Shown here: piece by piece, positions 51,626 to 59,692 of the stretch
How the letters are laid out: every line of letters starts with the position of its first letter
Position numbering within the stretch: position 1 is the first letter of the stretch
From: VRUE01 sp963707965
GTDB lineage: Bacteria; Actinomycetota; Thermoleophilia; Solirubrobacterales; 70-9
DNA: 64,000 nt
Assembly (NCBI GenBank): GCA_963707965.1
Contig: CAVPRR010000007.1
Coordinates: 868,001 to 932,000, forward strand
Reading direction: 5' to 3'
Made by a program: the position numbers and the translations under genes
The notes under the pieces: model-generated
Seen by the model: only the letters and a program-made list of their open reading frames with translations
Database searches by the model: none
Told to the model about the DNA's origin: nothing

Positions 51626-53482
51626 ATGCCTGACGTCGTCGCGGGGAGCGTGTTCGACGGCCGCTACCGGTTGCTGCGCCGCATCGGGTCGGGCGGGATG
51701 GCCGACGTCTGGCTGGCCGAGGATCCGCACCTGCAGCGTTACGTCGCCCTGAAGATCCTTCACCGCCGCTTCGCCCAGGACCGCGAGTTCGTCGAGCGCT
51801 TCCGGCGCGAGGCGGAGGCTGCGGCCGGCCTCCAGCACCCGAACATCGTCTCCGTCTTCGATCGCGGCGACATCGAAGGCACCTACTACATCGCCATGCA
51901 GATGCTCGAGGGCCGCTCGCTGAAGGAGCTGATCGACGAGGGCCTCGACCCCAACCAGGCCGCGGCGCTGATCCGCCAGGTGCTCGAGGCCGCCGGCTTC
52001 GCCCACCGCCACGCGGTGGTCCACCGCGACCTGAAGCCCCAGAACGTGATCGTCGACTCCGAGAACAAGGCCACCGTCACCGACTTCGGGATCGCCCGGG
52101 CCGGGGCCTCGGAGATCACCCAGGCCGGCTCTGTGATGGGCACCCCGCACTACCTCTCGCCCGAGCAGGCGCAGGGCCTCGACGTGACAGCGGTCTCCGA
52201 CCTCTACTCGATCGGCGTGATCCTCTATGAGGCGCTGACCGGCAGGGTCCCGTTCGAGGGCGACAGCGCAATCGCGATCGCGATGAAGCAGGTCTCGCAC
52301 GCCCCGCAGCGGCCCAGCTCGATCAACCCCGCGGTTTCTCCGGCCCTCGACGCCGTCGTGATGCGGGCGCTGGAGAAGGACCCCGGGCAGCGCTTCCAGA
52401 GCGCCGCCGCGTTCATCGCAGCCCTCGACACGGCGATCGCGAACCCATCCACCCCGGGCGACGGCACCGTGGTCTTTGCGCCCCCGCCGCCGCTTGTCGC
52501 CCCCGCACAGGAGGCGAGCGCAACCGAGGATGAGCGCGAGGAGAAACGGCGAAGCCGTCTGTGGCTGATGCTGGCGCTGGCAGCCGTGCTGATCGGCCTC
52601 CTGGTCGGCTTTACGCTGACGCGCGATACGACGACTGCGGTGCCCGACGTGACCGGCGAACAGCTCAGCGTTGCGATCGCCCTCCTGGAACAGAGCGGCT
52701 TCAAGGTCGGCGAGGTGAGCCGGGTCCAGCGCCAGACGGCGCGCAACACCGTTTTCGAGCAGGAACCGGTTGCCTCGCCGCCCGCGGGCCAGGCGTCGCT
52801 CGACTGCGCCTTCCTCAATTTCCTCTGCTCCAAGCCGAAGGTGAACCTGTCGGTGAGCGCGGGCCCCGGCAGGGCCGCGGTCCCGGGTACCGCGGGCCTG
52901 ACCGAACAGGACGCGGTCGCGATGGTGGAAGACGCCGGCTTCGAAGCGCGGGTGAGGAGCGCCGCCTCCGAAGAAGTGGACGCCGGCCTCGTGATCCACT
53001 CCGAACCCTCGGGAGGCACGGTTGCGACGCACGGCTCGACCGTCGTCCTCACGATCTCGAAGGGCCCGAAGCCGGCCACGGTGCCGGTGCTCGTCGGCAC
53101 GCAGAGGGGGGTTGCGGTGCAGCAGATCCGCGCCAGCGGCCTCGTCCCCGACGTCTCGGAAACGGAAGACCCCGCACCGCCGGGCGAAGTGATCCGGCAG
53201 ACCCCCAGCGCCGGGTCGACCCTGTCCCGCGGCTCGACCGTCTCGATCGTCGTCTCCAAGGGAGAGCGGGAGGTCACCGTGCCGGATGTGGTCGGCCAGG
53301 AACGCGCCGAAGCGGTGCAGACCCTGCGCGACGCCGGCCTGACGCCCACCGTCGAGGAACAGGAAACCGAATCGTTTGACCAGCTGGGAAGCGTCATCAC
53401 CCAGTTCCCGCCCGCGGGGGCGGAAGTCGAACAGGGAACGTCGGTCACGTTGGTCGTCGGCGTGCCCACGGCGGAACCATGA
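51626..53482 (+). CDS. PASTA-domain Ser/Thr protein kinase (PknB-like)
   Basis: PknB-type kinases sense muropeptides or lipid II and control cell growth. The 618 residues hold a kinase domain (GSGGMADVWLAED, VALKIL, HRDLKPQN, DFGIARA, SPEQAQG), a membrane helix at about residues 310-330 (LWLMLALAAVLIGLLVGFTL), and then four PASTA repeats (TAVPDVTGEQLSVAI, AAVPGTAGLTEQDAV, ATVPVLVGTQRGVAV, VTVPDVVGQERAEAV). The first PASTA unit is longer and contains two Cys (SLDCAFLNFLCSK). It overlaps ddl by 4 bases. Confidence 0.96.
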   Translation: MPDVVAGSVFDGRYRLLRRIGSGGMADVWLAEDPHLQRYVALKILHRRFAQDREFVERFRREAEAAAGLQHPNIVSVFDRGDIEGTYYIAMQMLEGRSLKELIDEGLDPNQAAALIRQVLEAAGFAHRHAVVHRDLKPQNVIVDSENKATVTDFGIARAGASEITQAGSVMGTPHYLSPEQAQGLDVTAVSDLYSIGVILYEALTGRVPFEGDSAIAIAMKQVSHAPQRPSSINPAVSPALDAVVMRALEKDPGQRFQSAAAFIAALDTAIANPSTPGDGTVVFAPPPPLVAPAQEASATEDEREEKRRSRLWLMLALAAVLIGLLVGFTLTRDTTTAVPDVTGEQLSVAIALLEQSGFKVGEVSRVQRQTARNTVFEQEPVASPPAGQASLDCAFLNFLCSKPKVNLSVSAGPGRAAVPGTAGLTEQDAVAMVEDAGFEARVRSAASEEVDAGLVIHSEPSGGTVATHGSTVVLTISKGPKPATVPVLVGTQRGVAVQQIRASGLVPDVSETEDPAPPGEVIRQTPSAGSTLSRGSTVSIVVSKGEREVTVPDVVGQERAEAVQTLRDAGLTPTVEEQETESFDQLGSVITQFPPAGAEVEQGTSVTLVVGVPTAEP

Positions 53483-54447
53483 GGGTCGCGGTCCTCGCCG
53501 GCGGGCTGTCCTCCGAGCACGAGGTCTCGCTGCGCTCGGGAGAGGCGGTGGCACGGGGACTGGAGGAAGCCGGTCACGAGGCGCTGCGGGTCACGATCGC
53601 CCGGGACGGGTCCTGGAGCTGCGATGGGGACCCCGTCTCCCTCACCCCCGGCGCCGGGCTGCTCGGCGCGGACGCCGTCTTCCCGGCTCTGCACGGGCCC
53701 TTCGGAGAGGACGGCAGCGTCCAGGGGCTGCTCGAGTGGCTCGACGTCCCCTACGTCGGCTCCGATGTCCTCGCGTCGGCGGTCTGCATGGACAAGCTGA
53801 CCACGAAGAGGCTGCTCGCCCAGCGTGGCGTTCCGCAGGTGGAGTTCGCCTGCGCGGGGGAGGAAGGTTGGCGCCGGAGTTGCGAGGCAATGGACCGGCC
53901 GCTGTGGGTGAAGCCCTCGCGACTGGGGTCGAGCGTCGGGATCAGCCGGGTCGAGGCGCCGGGAGACGAGCTTGACGCGGCGGTCGAGCTGGCTCGCCGC
54001 CACGACCCGCGGGTGATCGTCGAGGCCTCCGCGCACGGGCGCGAGGTCGAGTGCGCGCTGCTTGGCAACGAGCAGGTCGAGACCTCGCTGCCGGGCGAGG
54101 TGATCGCCCATGGCGACTGGTACGACTACGAGACGAAGTACCGCGACGGGGGGATGGAGCTGGTCGTTCCCGCGCCGATTCCCGACGCGCAGGCGGCTCG
54201 CGTCCGCGAGCTCGCCGCGGTCACCTTCCAGATCGGCGGCTGCTCGGGGCTGGCCCGCTGCGACTTCTTCGTGGAGCCGGACGGCACGGTGCTGGTGAAT
54301 GAGATCAACACGATGCCGGGCTTCACCGGCACGAGCGTCTACGCAAGGCTGTGGGAGGCGAGCGGCCTCAGCTATCCGAGCCTGTGCGACCGCCTGATCC
54401 AGCTCGCCCTCGAGCGGCACCGCTGGGCCCGCTCCCACGAGTTCTGA
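53479..54447 (+). CDS. ddl: D-alanine--D-alanine ligase (second of two)
   Basis: The 322-residue ATP-grasp enzyme has AGGLSSEHEVSLRSG at the N-terminus, ALHGPFGEDGSVQGLLE, KPSRLGSSVGI, YDYETKYRDGG, and EINTMPGFTGTS. All catalytic residues expected of Ddl are visible, including the His and Ser of the N-terminal loop. The ATG overlaps the kinase stop (ATGA), placing a peptidoglycan-precursor enzyme in the kinase operon. The copy at 24.9 kb has a variant N-terminal loop (SLERGVS); this copy looks the more standard. Confidence 0.94.
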   Translation: MRVAVLAGGLSSEHEVSLRSGEAVARGLEEAGHEALRVTIARDGSWSCDGDPVSLTPGAGLLGADAVFPALHGPFGEDGSVQGLLEWLDVPYVGSDVLASAVCMDKLTTKRLLAQRGVPQVEFACAGEEGWRRSCEAMDRPLWVKPSRLGSSVGISRVEAPGDELDAAVELARRHDPRVIVEASAHGREVECALLGNEQVETSLPGEVIAHGDWYDYETKYRDGGMELVVPAPIPDAQAARVRELAAVTFQIGGCSGLARCDFFVEPDGTVLVNEINTMPGFTGTSVYARLWEASGLSYPSLCDRLIQLALERHRWARSHEF

Positions 54448-54556
54448 CCGACGGGTCCGCCCGGCGCGGGCGCCGCCCGGCGGCTCCTGGGCGCAACCGC
54501 ACCGCCCCTCGGAGACACACCGCCCCCGCGGGCGGGCCGCCTTGTCCACCCGCCCG

Positions 54557-56044
54557 TCAGTCGAGCAGCTTGATGTCGCTGATCTCCACCTGGAAGCGTC
54601 CCGCCTGGTCGCGGGCTTCAGAGGGCTTCGTGAACCAGAGCAGGAAGTAGCGCGAAGGCGCGGGCACGCTGAGGTCGATCTCCTCTGTGCCGGAGGCGTC
54701 GGTCACCTCGCCGACCGGTTCCCCCCATCCGGACAGGTCGGACGGAGGCCCCGCCGGGGCCGCGAAGACCTGGCCGTCCCAGCCGGGCGTCGGGGTGCGC
54801 ACGATCATCCTCACCGGCATGACCTGCGAGCCGGTCGTCACGTAGACGCCAACGCCGGCGTCGGGCCCGGTCTTGATCCCGGTGAAGCTTTCGGTGTCGT
54901 AGTGCTCGCTTTCCCAGGCGGTCCCGGTCGGGTCGCCGTCCCAAACGAGGCCGACCTTGCTGCCGATCTCTTCGCCGTCGCCCTGGGGGTCGTAGTCGGT
55001 CGCGGAGGAGATCGCCACGGTCCGGCCCTTGCCCTTGTTCGCGCCACCACCGCCGATCCCGCTGGAGATCAGCTGCACCGCGAGCAGCGTCCCGCCGACC
55101 ACGAACAGGAGGGCGACGATGGCGACCCAGGACCACCGCGCCCGGCCGGAGAGCTTGCGCTTCGGCGGCGGCACGGCGTCGAGCACGCTGGTCGCCTCGC
55201 CCGTGGTCGAGCCGGCCCGCGCCGCCTCGACCTCCAGCGCCGTCTCGAGGTCGTCGATCATCTCGGCGATCTGCGGGTAGCGCTCGGCCGGGTTCTTGGC
55301 GGTTGCCCGCTCTACCACCAGTGCCACCGCGGCCGAGCAGCCCGGCCGGCGCCGCTGCACGTCGGGCAGTTCCTCGTTGACGTGCTTCATCGCCACGCCC
55401 ACCTGGCTTTCGGCGTGGAAGGGAACCTGCCCGACCAGCATCTCGTAGAGCACCACACCCAGGGAGTAGATGTCGGAACGTGGGTCGACGCCGTGCCCCA
55501 TCGCCTGCTCGGGGGCCACGTAGTCGGTGGTGCCGAGGACTCGACCGGTTGCGGTCATCCCGTCCTGTTCGAGCTGGCGCGAGATGCCGAAGTCGGTCAG
55601 CTTGGCGCGGCCCTCGTCGTCGATCAGGATGTTCTGCGGCTTGATGTCGCGGTGGACCATCTGGCGGGCGTGGGCGACGGTGAGGCCGCGCGCGATCTCG
55701 ATCGCGTAGGCGATCGCCTCCTGGGTGTCGAGGGCGCCCACCCGGGAGATCCGCTGCTTGAGCGTCTCGCCCTTGATGTACTCGAAGACGATGTAGGGGT
55801 GGCCGCCGTCCTCGCCCGCGTCGATCACCGACACGACGTTTGGGTGCGTGATCTTGGCGACCGCCCGCGCCTCCTGCCGGAAACGCTCCAGCTGGTCGGC
55901 CTGCTCGGACATCTCACGGTGCATCACCTTCACGGCGACGGGCCGGTCGAGCGTCTCGTCGCGGGCCAGGTAGACGGTGGACATGCCACCGCTGCCCAGC
56001 TTCGCCTCCAGCCGGTATCGGCCGGAAAGCACGGCACCGATCAT
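54557..56044 (-). CDS. Ser/Thr protein kinase with outer C-terminal domain
   Basis: This kinase (about 495 residues from the ATG ending at 56044) has GSGGMSTVYLARD, VAVKVMH, HRDIKPQN, DFGISRQ and APEQAMG. A Pro/Lys linker and a membrane helix (WVAIVALLFVVGGTLLAVQ) follow, then about 170 outer residues that look beta-rich and end in VEISDIKLLD, resembling a carbohydrate- or ligand-binding fold. A second ATG 24 bases upstream (ending at 56068) is possible; the two are inside a duplicated CGCTCCTCAA segment. It converges on the second ddl. Confidence 0.9.
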   Translation of the reverse strand: MIGAVLSGRYRLEAKLGSGGMSTVYLARDETLDRPVAVKVMHREMSEQADQLERFRQEARAVAKITHPNVVSVIDAGEDGGHPYIVFEYIKGETLKQRISRVGALDTQEAIAYAIEIARGLTVAHARQMVHRDIKPQNILIDDEGRAKLTDFGISRQLEQDGMTATGRVLGTTDYVAPEQAMGHGVDPRSDIYSLGVVLYEMLVGQVPFHAESQVGVAMKHVNEELPDVQRRRPGCSAAVALVVERATAKNPAERYPQIAEMIDDLETALEVEAARAGSTTGEATSVLDAVPPPKRKLSGRARWSWVAIVALLFVVGGTLLAVQLISSGIGGGGANKGKGRTVAISSATDYDPQGDGEEIGSKVGLVWDGDPTGTAWESEHYDTESFTGIKTGPDAGVGVYVTTGSQVMPVRMIVRTPTPGWDGQVFAAPAGPPSDLSGWGEPVGEVTDASGTEEIDLSVPAPSRYFLLWFTKPSEARDQAGRFQVEISDIKLLD

Positions 56045-56210
56045 CGAGCTTGAGGAGCGGGTGTCCATCTGGAGGTTGAGGAGCGGTGTCCATCTAGGAG
56101 TCCATATTGTCGAGCAGGTCGTCCCCGCGCACGTCCTCCATCTGATTCGCCCTGGGCTCGTCCCCGCCTCCCCCTGGGCGAGCGCTCCCGTCCCCTCATC
56201 GCCGAGGTGA

Positions 56211-56365
56211 CCGAAATCAACGCCGATGGGACGGAAATCAACGCCGACGGGACGGAAATGCACCTATGTGGTGCGAAATCGGCCCATCGGCGGCCAACCT
56301 GGATCGACGGGACGGAAATGCACCTATGTGGTCTGTTTCCGTCCCGTCGATCCAGGTTGGCCGCC
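56211..56365. repeat. Perfect 30-bp inverted repeat with nested direct repeats downstream of purM
   Basis: The arms 56289-56318 and 56336-56365 are complementary over 30 bp without mismatch (left arm begins GGCGGCCAACCTGGATCGAC), enclosing a 17-base loop containing CACCTATGTGGT. Left of it, 21-bp units containing GGGACGGAAATCAACGCC recur, one of them ending in the palindrome GCACCTATGTGGTGC. The 460-base gap 56045-56504 holds no gene; near the purM end, 56440-56505 has a duplicated AGATCTGCCCGTCGGC unit. Confidence 0.9.
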
Positions 56366-56504
56366 CGCCAGCGATTAAGCGCCCGCAATTGAACGCCGCC
56401 CTCGAGCACCCGCTACGTGTGACCGGCTATCCGTGAGTGGCGAGATCTGCCCGTCGGCTGCCTATTGGTCACGAGATCTGCCCGTCGGCCGCCTATTGGT
56501 CGAT

Positions 56505-57539
56505 CTACCCGCAGGCCGGCCAGCCGTCGGGGTAGGCGACGGTGTTGGGATTCTCGGTCGCAACGCCGATTCGCCGCGCGTCCGGGTAGTGAGCGCGCAG
56601 CAGCTTCAGCGCCTCCTCCTCATCCCCCGCTGCCACGACGCAGCAGAAGCCGCAGCCCAGGTTGAAGACCTCGCGCATCTCCTCGTTGCCGACAGCGCCG
56701 CGCTCCTGGATCAGCTTGAAGATCGGCGGCACCGGCAGGGGATCGTCGATCCGGTAGCCGACCTCGGCGGCAAGGCGGAGCAGGTTGCCGAACCCCTGAG
56801 AGGTGATGTGGGCGAGGCCGCGCACGTCGACCGCTGAGCGCAGCAGCTCCATCACCGGCTTGACGTAGATCTCGGTCGGCTCGAGCAGCACATCGCCGAG
56901 CGGACGGCCGAGGCGGCCCTCCGGGTCCTCGTCCAGCGGGATCCCGTCCAGCGCAGTACGGGCGAGCGTGTAGCCGTTGGAGTGGATGCCGGAGGAGGGC
57001 AGCCCGATGATCGAGTCGCCGGGCCGCACTCCCGAGCCGTCGATGATCGAATCGAGGGCGATCGTGCCAAAGCAGGTGCCGGCGATGTCGACGCCGCGGA
57101 CCATGTCCCCGAGCTGGGCCAGCTCGCCGCCCGGGATCTCGACCCCGGCCAGCTCCGCGCCGCGCGCCAACCCGGTGCCGATCTGCGCGCAAACGTCCGG
57201 GTCCGCGCGCTCGGTCACGATGTAGTCGAGCATCGCCAGCGGCTCCGCGCCGACGCAGATCACGTCGTTCACGTTCATCGCCACGCAGTCGATCCCGACC
57301 GTGTCGAAGCGGCCGAGCTGCTCGGCGACCAGCAGCTTGGTCCCGACCCCGTCGGTGGAGAGGGCGATCCCGGTTCGCTCATCGATCGCGATCACGCTTG
57401 CGTAGTGGCCCGGCAGCGGCACCTGGCGCGACGGGCGCCCAAGGTCGATCGCCCCCAGCGCCCGCACCAGTCCGGACACGGCGGCATCGGCCGCACCCTG
57501 GTCGACCCCGGCCCTCGCATAGGCGTCGCCGCTATTCAC
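56505..57539 (-). CDS. purM: Phosphoribosylformylglycinamidine cyclo-ligase
   Basis: PurM (AIR synthetase) closes the imidazole ring in purine synthesis. Family motifs: YARAGVDQGAADAAV at the start, TDGVGTKLLVAEQLG, DCVAMNVNDVICVGAEPL, LPSSGIHSNGYTLAR and ITSQGFGNLLRLA (usually GGG in the last block, here QGF). At 344 residues it is full length. GTG ends at 57539. The stop-codon region is repeated downstream. It follows tetR on the same strand with a 97-base repeat-bearing gap, which looks like chance neighbourhood. Confidence 0.94.
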   Translation of the reverse strand: MNSGDAYARAGVDQGAADAAVSGLVRALGAIDLGRPSRQVPLPGHYASVIAIDERTGIALSTDGVGTKLLVAEQLGRFDTVGIDCVAMNVNDVICVGAEPLAMLDYIVTERADPDVCAQIGTGLARGAELAGVEIPGGELAQLGDMVRGVDIAGTCFGTIALDSIIDGSGVRPGDSIIGLPSSGIHSNGYTLARTALDGIPLDEDPEGRLGRPLGDVLLEPTEIYVKPVMELLRSAVDVRGLAHITSQGFGNLLRLAAEVGYRIDDPLPVPPIFKLIQERGAVGNEEMREVFNLGCGFCCVVAAGDEEEALKLLRAHYPDARRIGVATENPNTVAYPDGWPACG

Positions 57540-57583
57540 CGGCCCGATTCAACAGCAGCGCCCGGTCGCAGGTCGTCTCCCAG

Positions 57584-57641
57584 GCATCGTTTCGCGATGC
57601 GGTCAGTCTTCGCCATGCAGTCAGTCTTCGCCACGCGGTCA
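57584..57641. repeat. Three 18-bp tandem repeats over the tetR stop codon
   Basis: Units of the form TTCGCCATGCAGTCAGTC recur about three times up to 57641. On the minus strand the rightmost contains the tetR stop (TCA at 57639-57641 read as TGA), and the others repeat that TGA downstream. Confidence 0.8.
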
Positions 57642-58274
57642 ATCCCCGGGCCCGCCCGTCTCGGCGCTCCCGCCGGCCAGGCCCGTCGCGGGATCCCCAA
57701 TCTCCCGCAGCGCCGCCTCGATCGAGGCCACGGCCGCCGCCCCGGCGACCTCGACGGGCTCGGTGCTGCGCAGGGCGCGACTGAGGACGAAGGCACCCTC
57801 GAGGCCGGCCAGCATCTCGATTACAAGCGAGCGAGCTCGGTCGCGCGGGATGCCCGCCAGCGCGAAGCGCTCGACCCCGCCGGCAACCCAGGCCTCGAAG
57901 ACGTCGGCGCAGGCTTCGCGCAGGCCCTCGTTGGTGCTGGAGACCTCCAGCGCGACCGTGGCGATCGGGCAGGCGTCGGCGTAGTCGGTTTCGCGCAGGG
58001 TCTCGGCGGCGCCTGCGAAGAAGCTCCGCACCCCGTCGGCCAGCTCCACGTCGGTGCCCACGAATTCGACGAAGAGAAGCCCGTAGAGCGCCCCGGACCG
58101 CTTGATCGTCTCCGCGCCGAGCTCGGACTTGCCGCCGGGAAAGAAGTGGTAGAGCGATCCGAACGGCGCTCCGGCAGCCTCGATGATCTGCTTGACGCCG
58201 GTGCCCATGTAGCCCTGGCGCCGGAACAGCTCGCCACTGCTGTCGAGGATCCGTTCCTTGGTGTTGCTGGCCAT
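57639..58274 (-). CDS. TetR-family transcriptional regulator
   Basis: The 211 residues have a standard TetR HTH at the N-terminus (NTKERILDSSGELFRRQGYMGTGVKQIIEAAGAPFGSLYHFFPGG), with a C-terminal ligand-binding helical domain of the TetR_C LfrR/AcrR style. It diverges from a frameshifted alpha/beta hydrolase gene and the 141-base gap has interlocking palindromes, so it probably represses that gene and itself. Confidence 0.92.
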   Translation of the reverse strand: MASNTKERILDSSGELFRRQGYMGTGVKQIIEAAGAPFGSLYHFFPGGKSELGAETIKRSGALYGLLFVEFVGTDVELADGVRSFFAGAAETLRETDYADACPIATVALEVSSTNEGLREACADVFEAWVAGGVERFALAGIPRDRARSLVIEMLAGLEGAFVLSRALRSTEPVEVAGAAAVASIEAALREIGDPATGLAGGSAETGGPGD

Positions 58275-58321
58275 CCGCTTCCTTCCCCTCGCTTCGCCGG
58301 AACGATGATAGTTTGCAGCAA

Positions 58322-58346
58322 CTAGAGCGATCTATCTAGAGAGATC
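58322..58346. promoter_or_regulatory. Palindromic operator candidate for the TetR regulator
   Basis: Two interlocked inverted repeats: CTAGA-N8-TCTAG (58322-58326 and 58335-58339) and GATCT-N8-AGATC (58329-58333 and 58342-58346). TetR regulators bind such 15-20 bp palindromes between divergent genes. Just downstream, TCAGGTCCAGAGATG and TCAGATCCAGAGACT form a direct repeat in the hydrolase leader. Confidence 0.65.
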
Positions 58347-58415
58347 TCAGGCCTGGACAGGAAGGTCAGGTCCAGAGATGTGGGATTCAGATCCAGAGAC
58401 TTCAGGAGGGGTGAG

Positions 58416-59259
58416 ATGCCGGAGGCGAGGTTGTCGGCGGGGACCATCCACTACGAGGACAGCGGCGGCGACGGGCACCCGCTGGTCCTCCTGCACGGCC
58501 TGGCGATGGACGGCCGCCTCTGGCGCGACGTCGTCCCGGAGCTGAGCCCCGGCCTTGCGCTGCATCGCCCCGACGCTTCCCTTCGGCTCCCATCGCGAGC
58601 CGATGCGGCCCGACGCCGACCTCTCGCTGCGGGGCTTCGGCCGCCTGGTCGCCGAGTTCATCGAGAGCCTGGACACCGGCCCCGTGACCCTCTGCTTCAG
58701 CGATTGGTCGGGGGCTCAGCCGATGGTCGCCGACGGTCTCCTCGATCGAGTCGATTCCCTGATCCTGGTCTCCTGCGAGACGGAGGGCAACTACCCGCCC
58801 GGCCTGGCCGGCCGCGCCGCGGTCCTCTCGGCCCGAATGCCCGGCGGCTTCCAACTCATGCGCCAGACGCTGCTGCGTTCCTGGTCGCGCCGGCTGCCGT
58901 TCATCTACGGGCAGATGAGCAAGCGCGGCGTCCCAGACGATCTGATGCGCGACTGGCTGGAGCCGCTGCGCAGGGCAGAGATCCGGCGGGACCTGCGCAA
59001 GTACATCGTCGACGTAAAACAGGGCAAGCGCGACATGGCAGCTGCAACGGCATCGCTTGCGGGCTTCGAGCGCCCCGTCCTGGTGGTCTGGGACAGCGAG
59101 GGGCGGATGATGCCCAACGAGCACGGCCGCAAGCTCGCCGCCGACTTTCCAAACAGCCGCCTGGTCGATATCGAGGACAGCTACACCCTGATCCCGATCG
59201 ACCAGCCCACCCGCCTGGCCGCCGCAATTCGAGAGTTCGTCCCAGCCGCCTCCGGCTAG
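58416..59259 (+). pseudogene. Alpha/beta hydrolase, interrupted by a frameshift
   Basis: The ATG at 58416 follows AGGAGGG. The first frame gives LVLLHGLAMDGRLWRDVVPELS, the oxyanion region of the fold. It shifts near 58553-58557 into the second frame, which continues RCIAPTLPFGSHREPM, then the nucleophile-like LCFSDWSGAQPM (Asp-Trp, as in dehalogenases), and the C-terminal SYTLIPIDQP region. Dropping one G in CCTTGCGCTGC would restore a single frame of about 280 codons. Recent mutation or sequencing error are both possible. Divergent from tetR. Confidence 0.82.
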
Positions 59260-59692
59260 CGGCCCAACCTGGGCTCAGCCCAGCACGCCGAGGCCTCCTA
59301 CCTGCGGATGGTCAAAGACCAGCAGGCCGGAGCGCCTGCGAGAAAGATGAGCGCGAGCGCGACAGTGGAGCGCGCATAGTCAGGTCACTCAATAGAGGAC
59401 AAGCCGCGCGGCAGACCAAGGCTCCAGACGTCTGCACTTCGGTTCGTCGGTCACCCGCGCCCACCGACATCGCATCGGCAACAGGCTTGCATGTCCTGGC
59501 TTGCCCAAGTACCGGCAAACAATGATCGGAACCCCCGGCTCCCCGCCGAATCGGCTTGCGACGCCGACAGTCAGCGACCGCATGGCCGGGAAGAAAAGTT
59601 CGCCGATGCCCTTGACTTTCATCGGTCGCGCGAAGCGAGAGCGTGCCGATGCTTGAGCCCCGCTTCTGGTCCTCGTCCGGAGCGGGAGCTCC
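59260..59692. other. Gap without a recognisable gene
   Basis: Between the hydrolase and the NHL-repeat gene there is about 430 bases with low coding signal in all frames. I saw no tRNA, long hairpin, tandem repeat or T-tract terminator. Both flanking genes end here (convergent), so a terminator would be expected but is not evident. Confidence 0.5.

Noticed and set aside
59389..59622. Small open frame in the gap after the hydrolase
   Set aside because: About 77 codons, no ribosome-binding site or domain, and composition unlike neighbouring genes.
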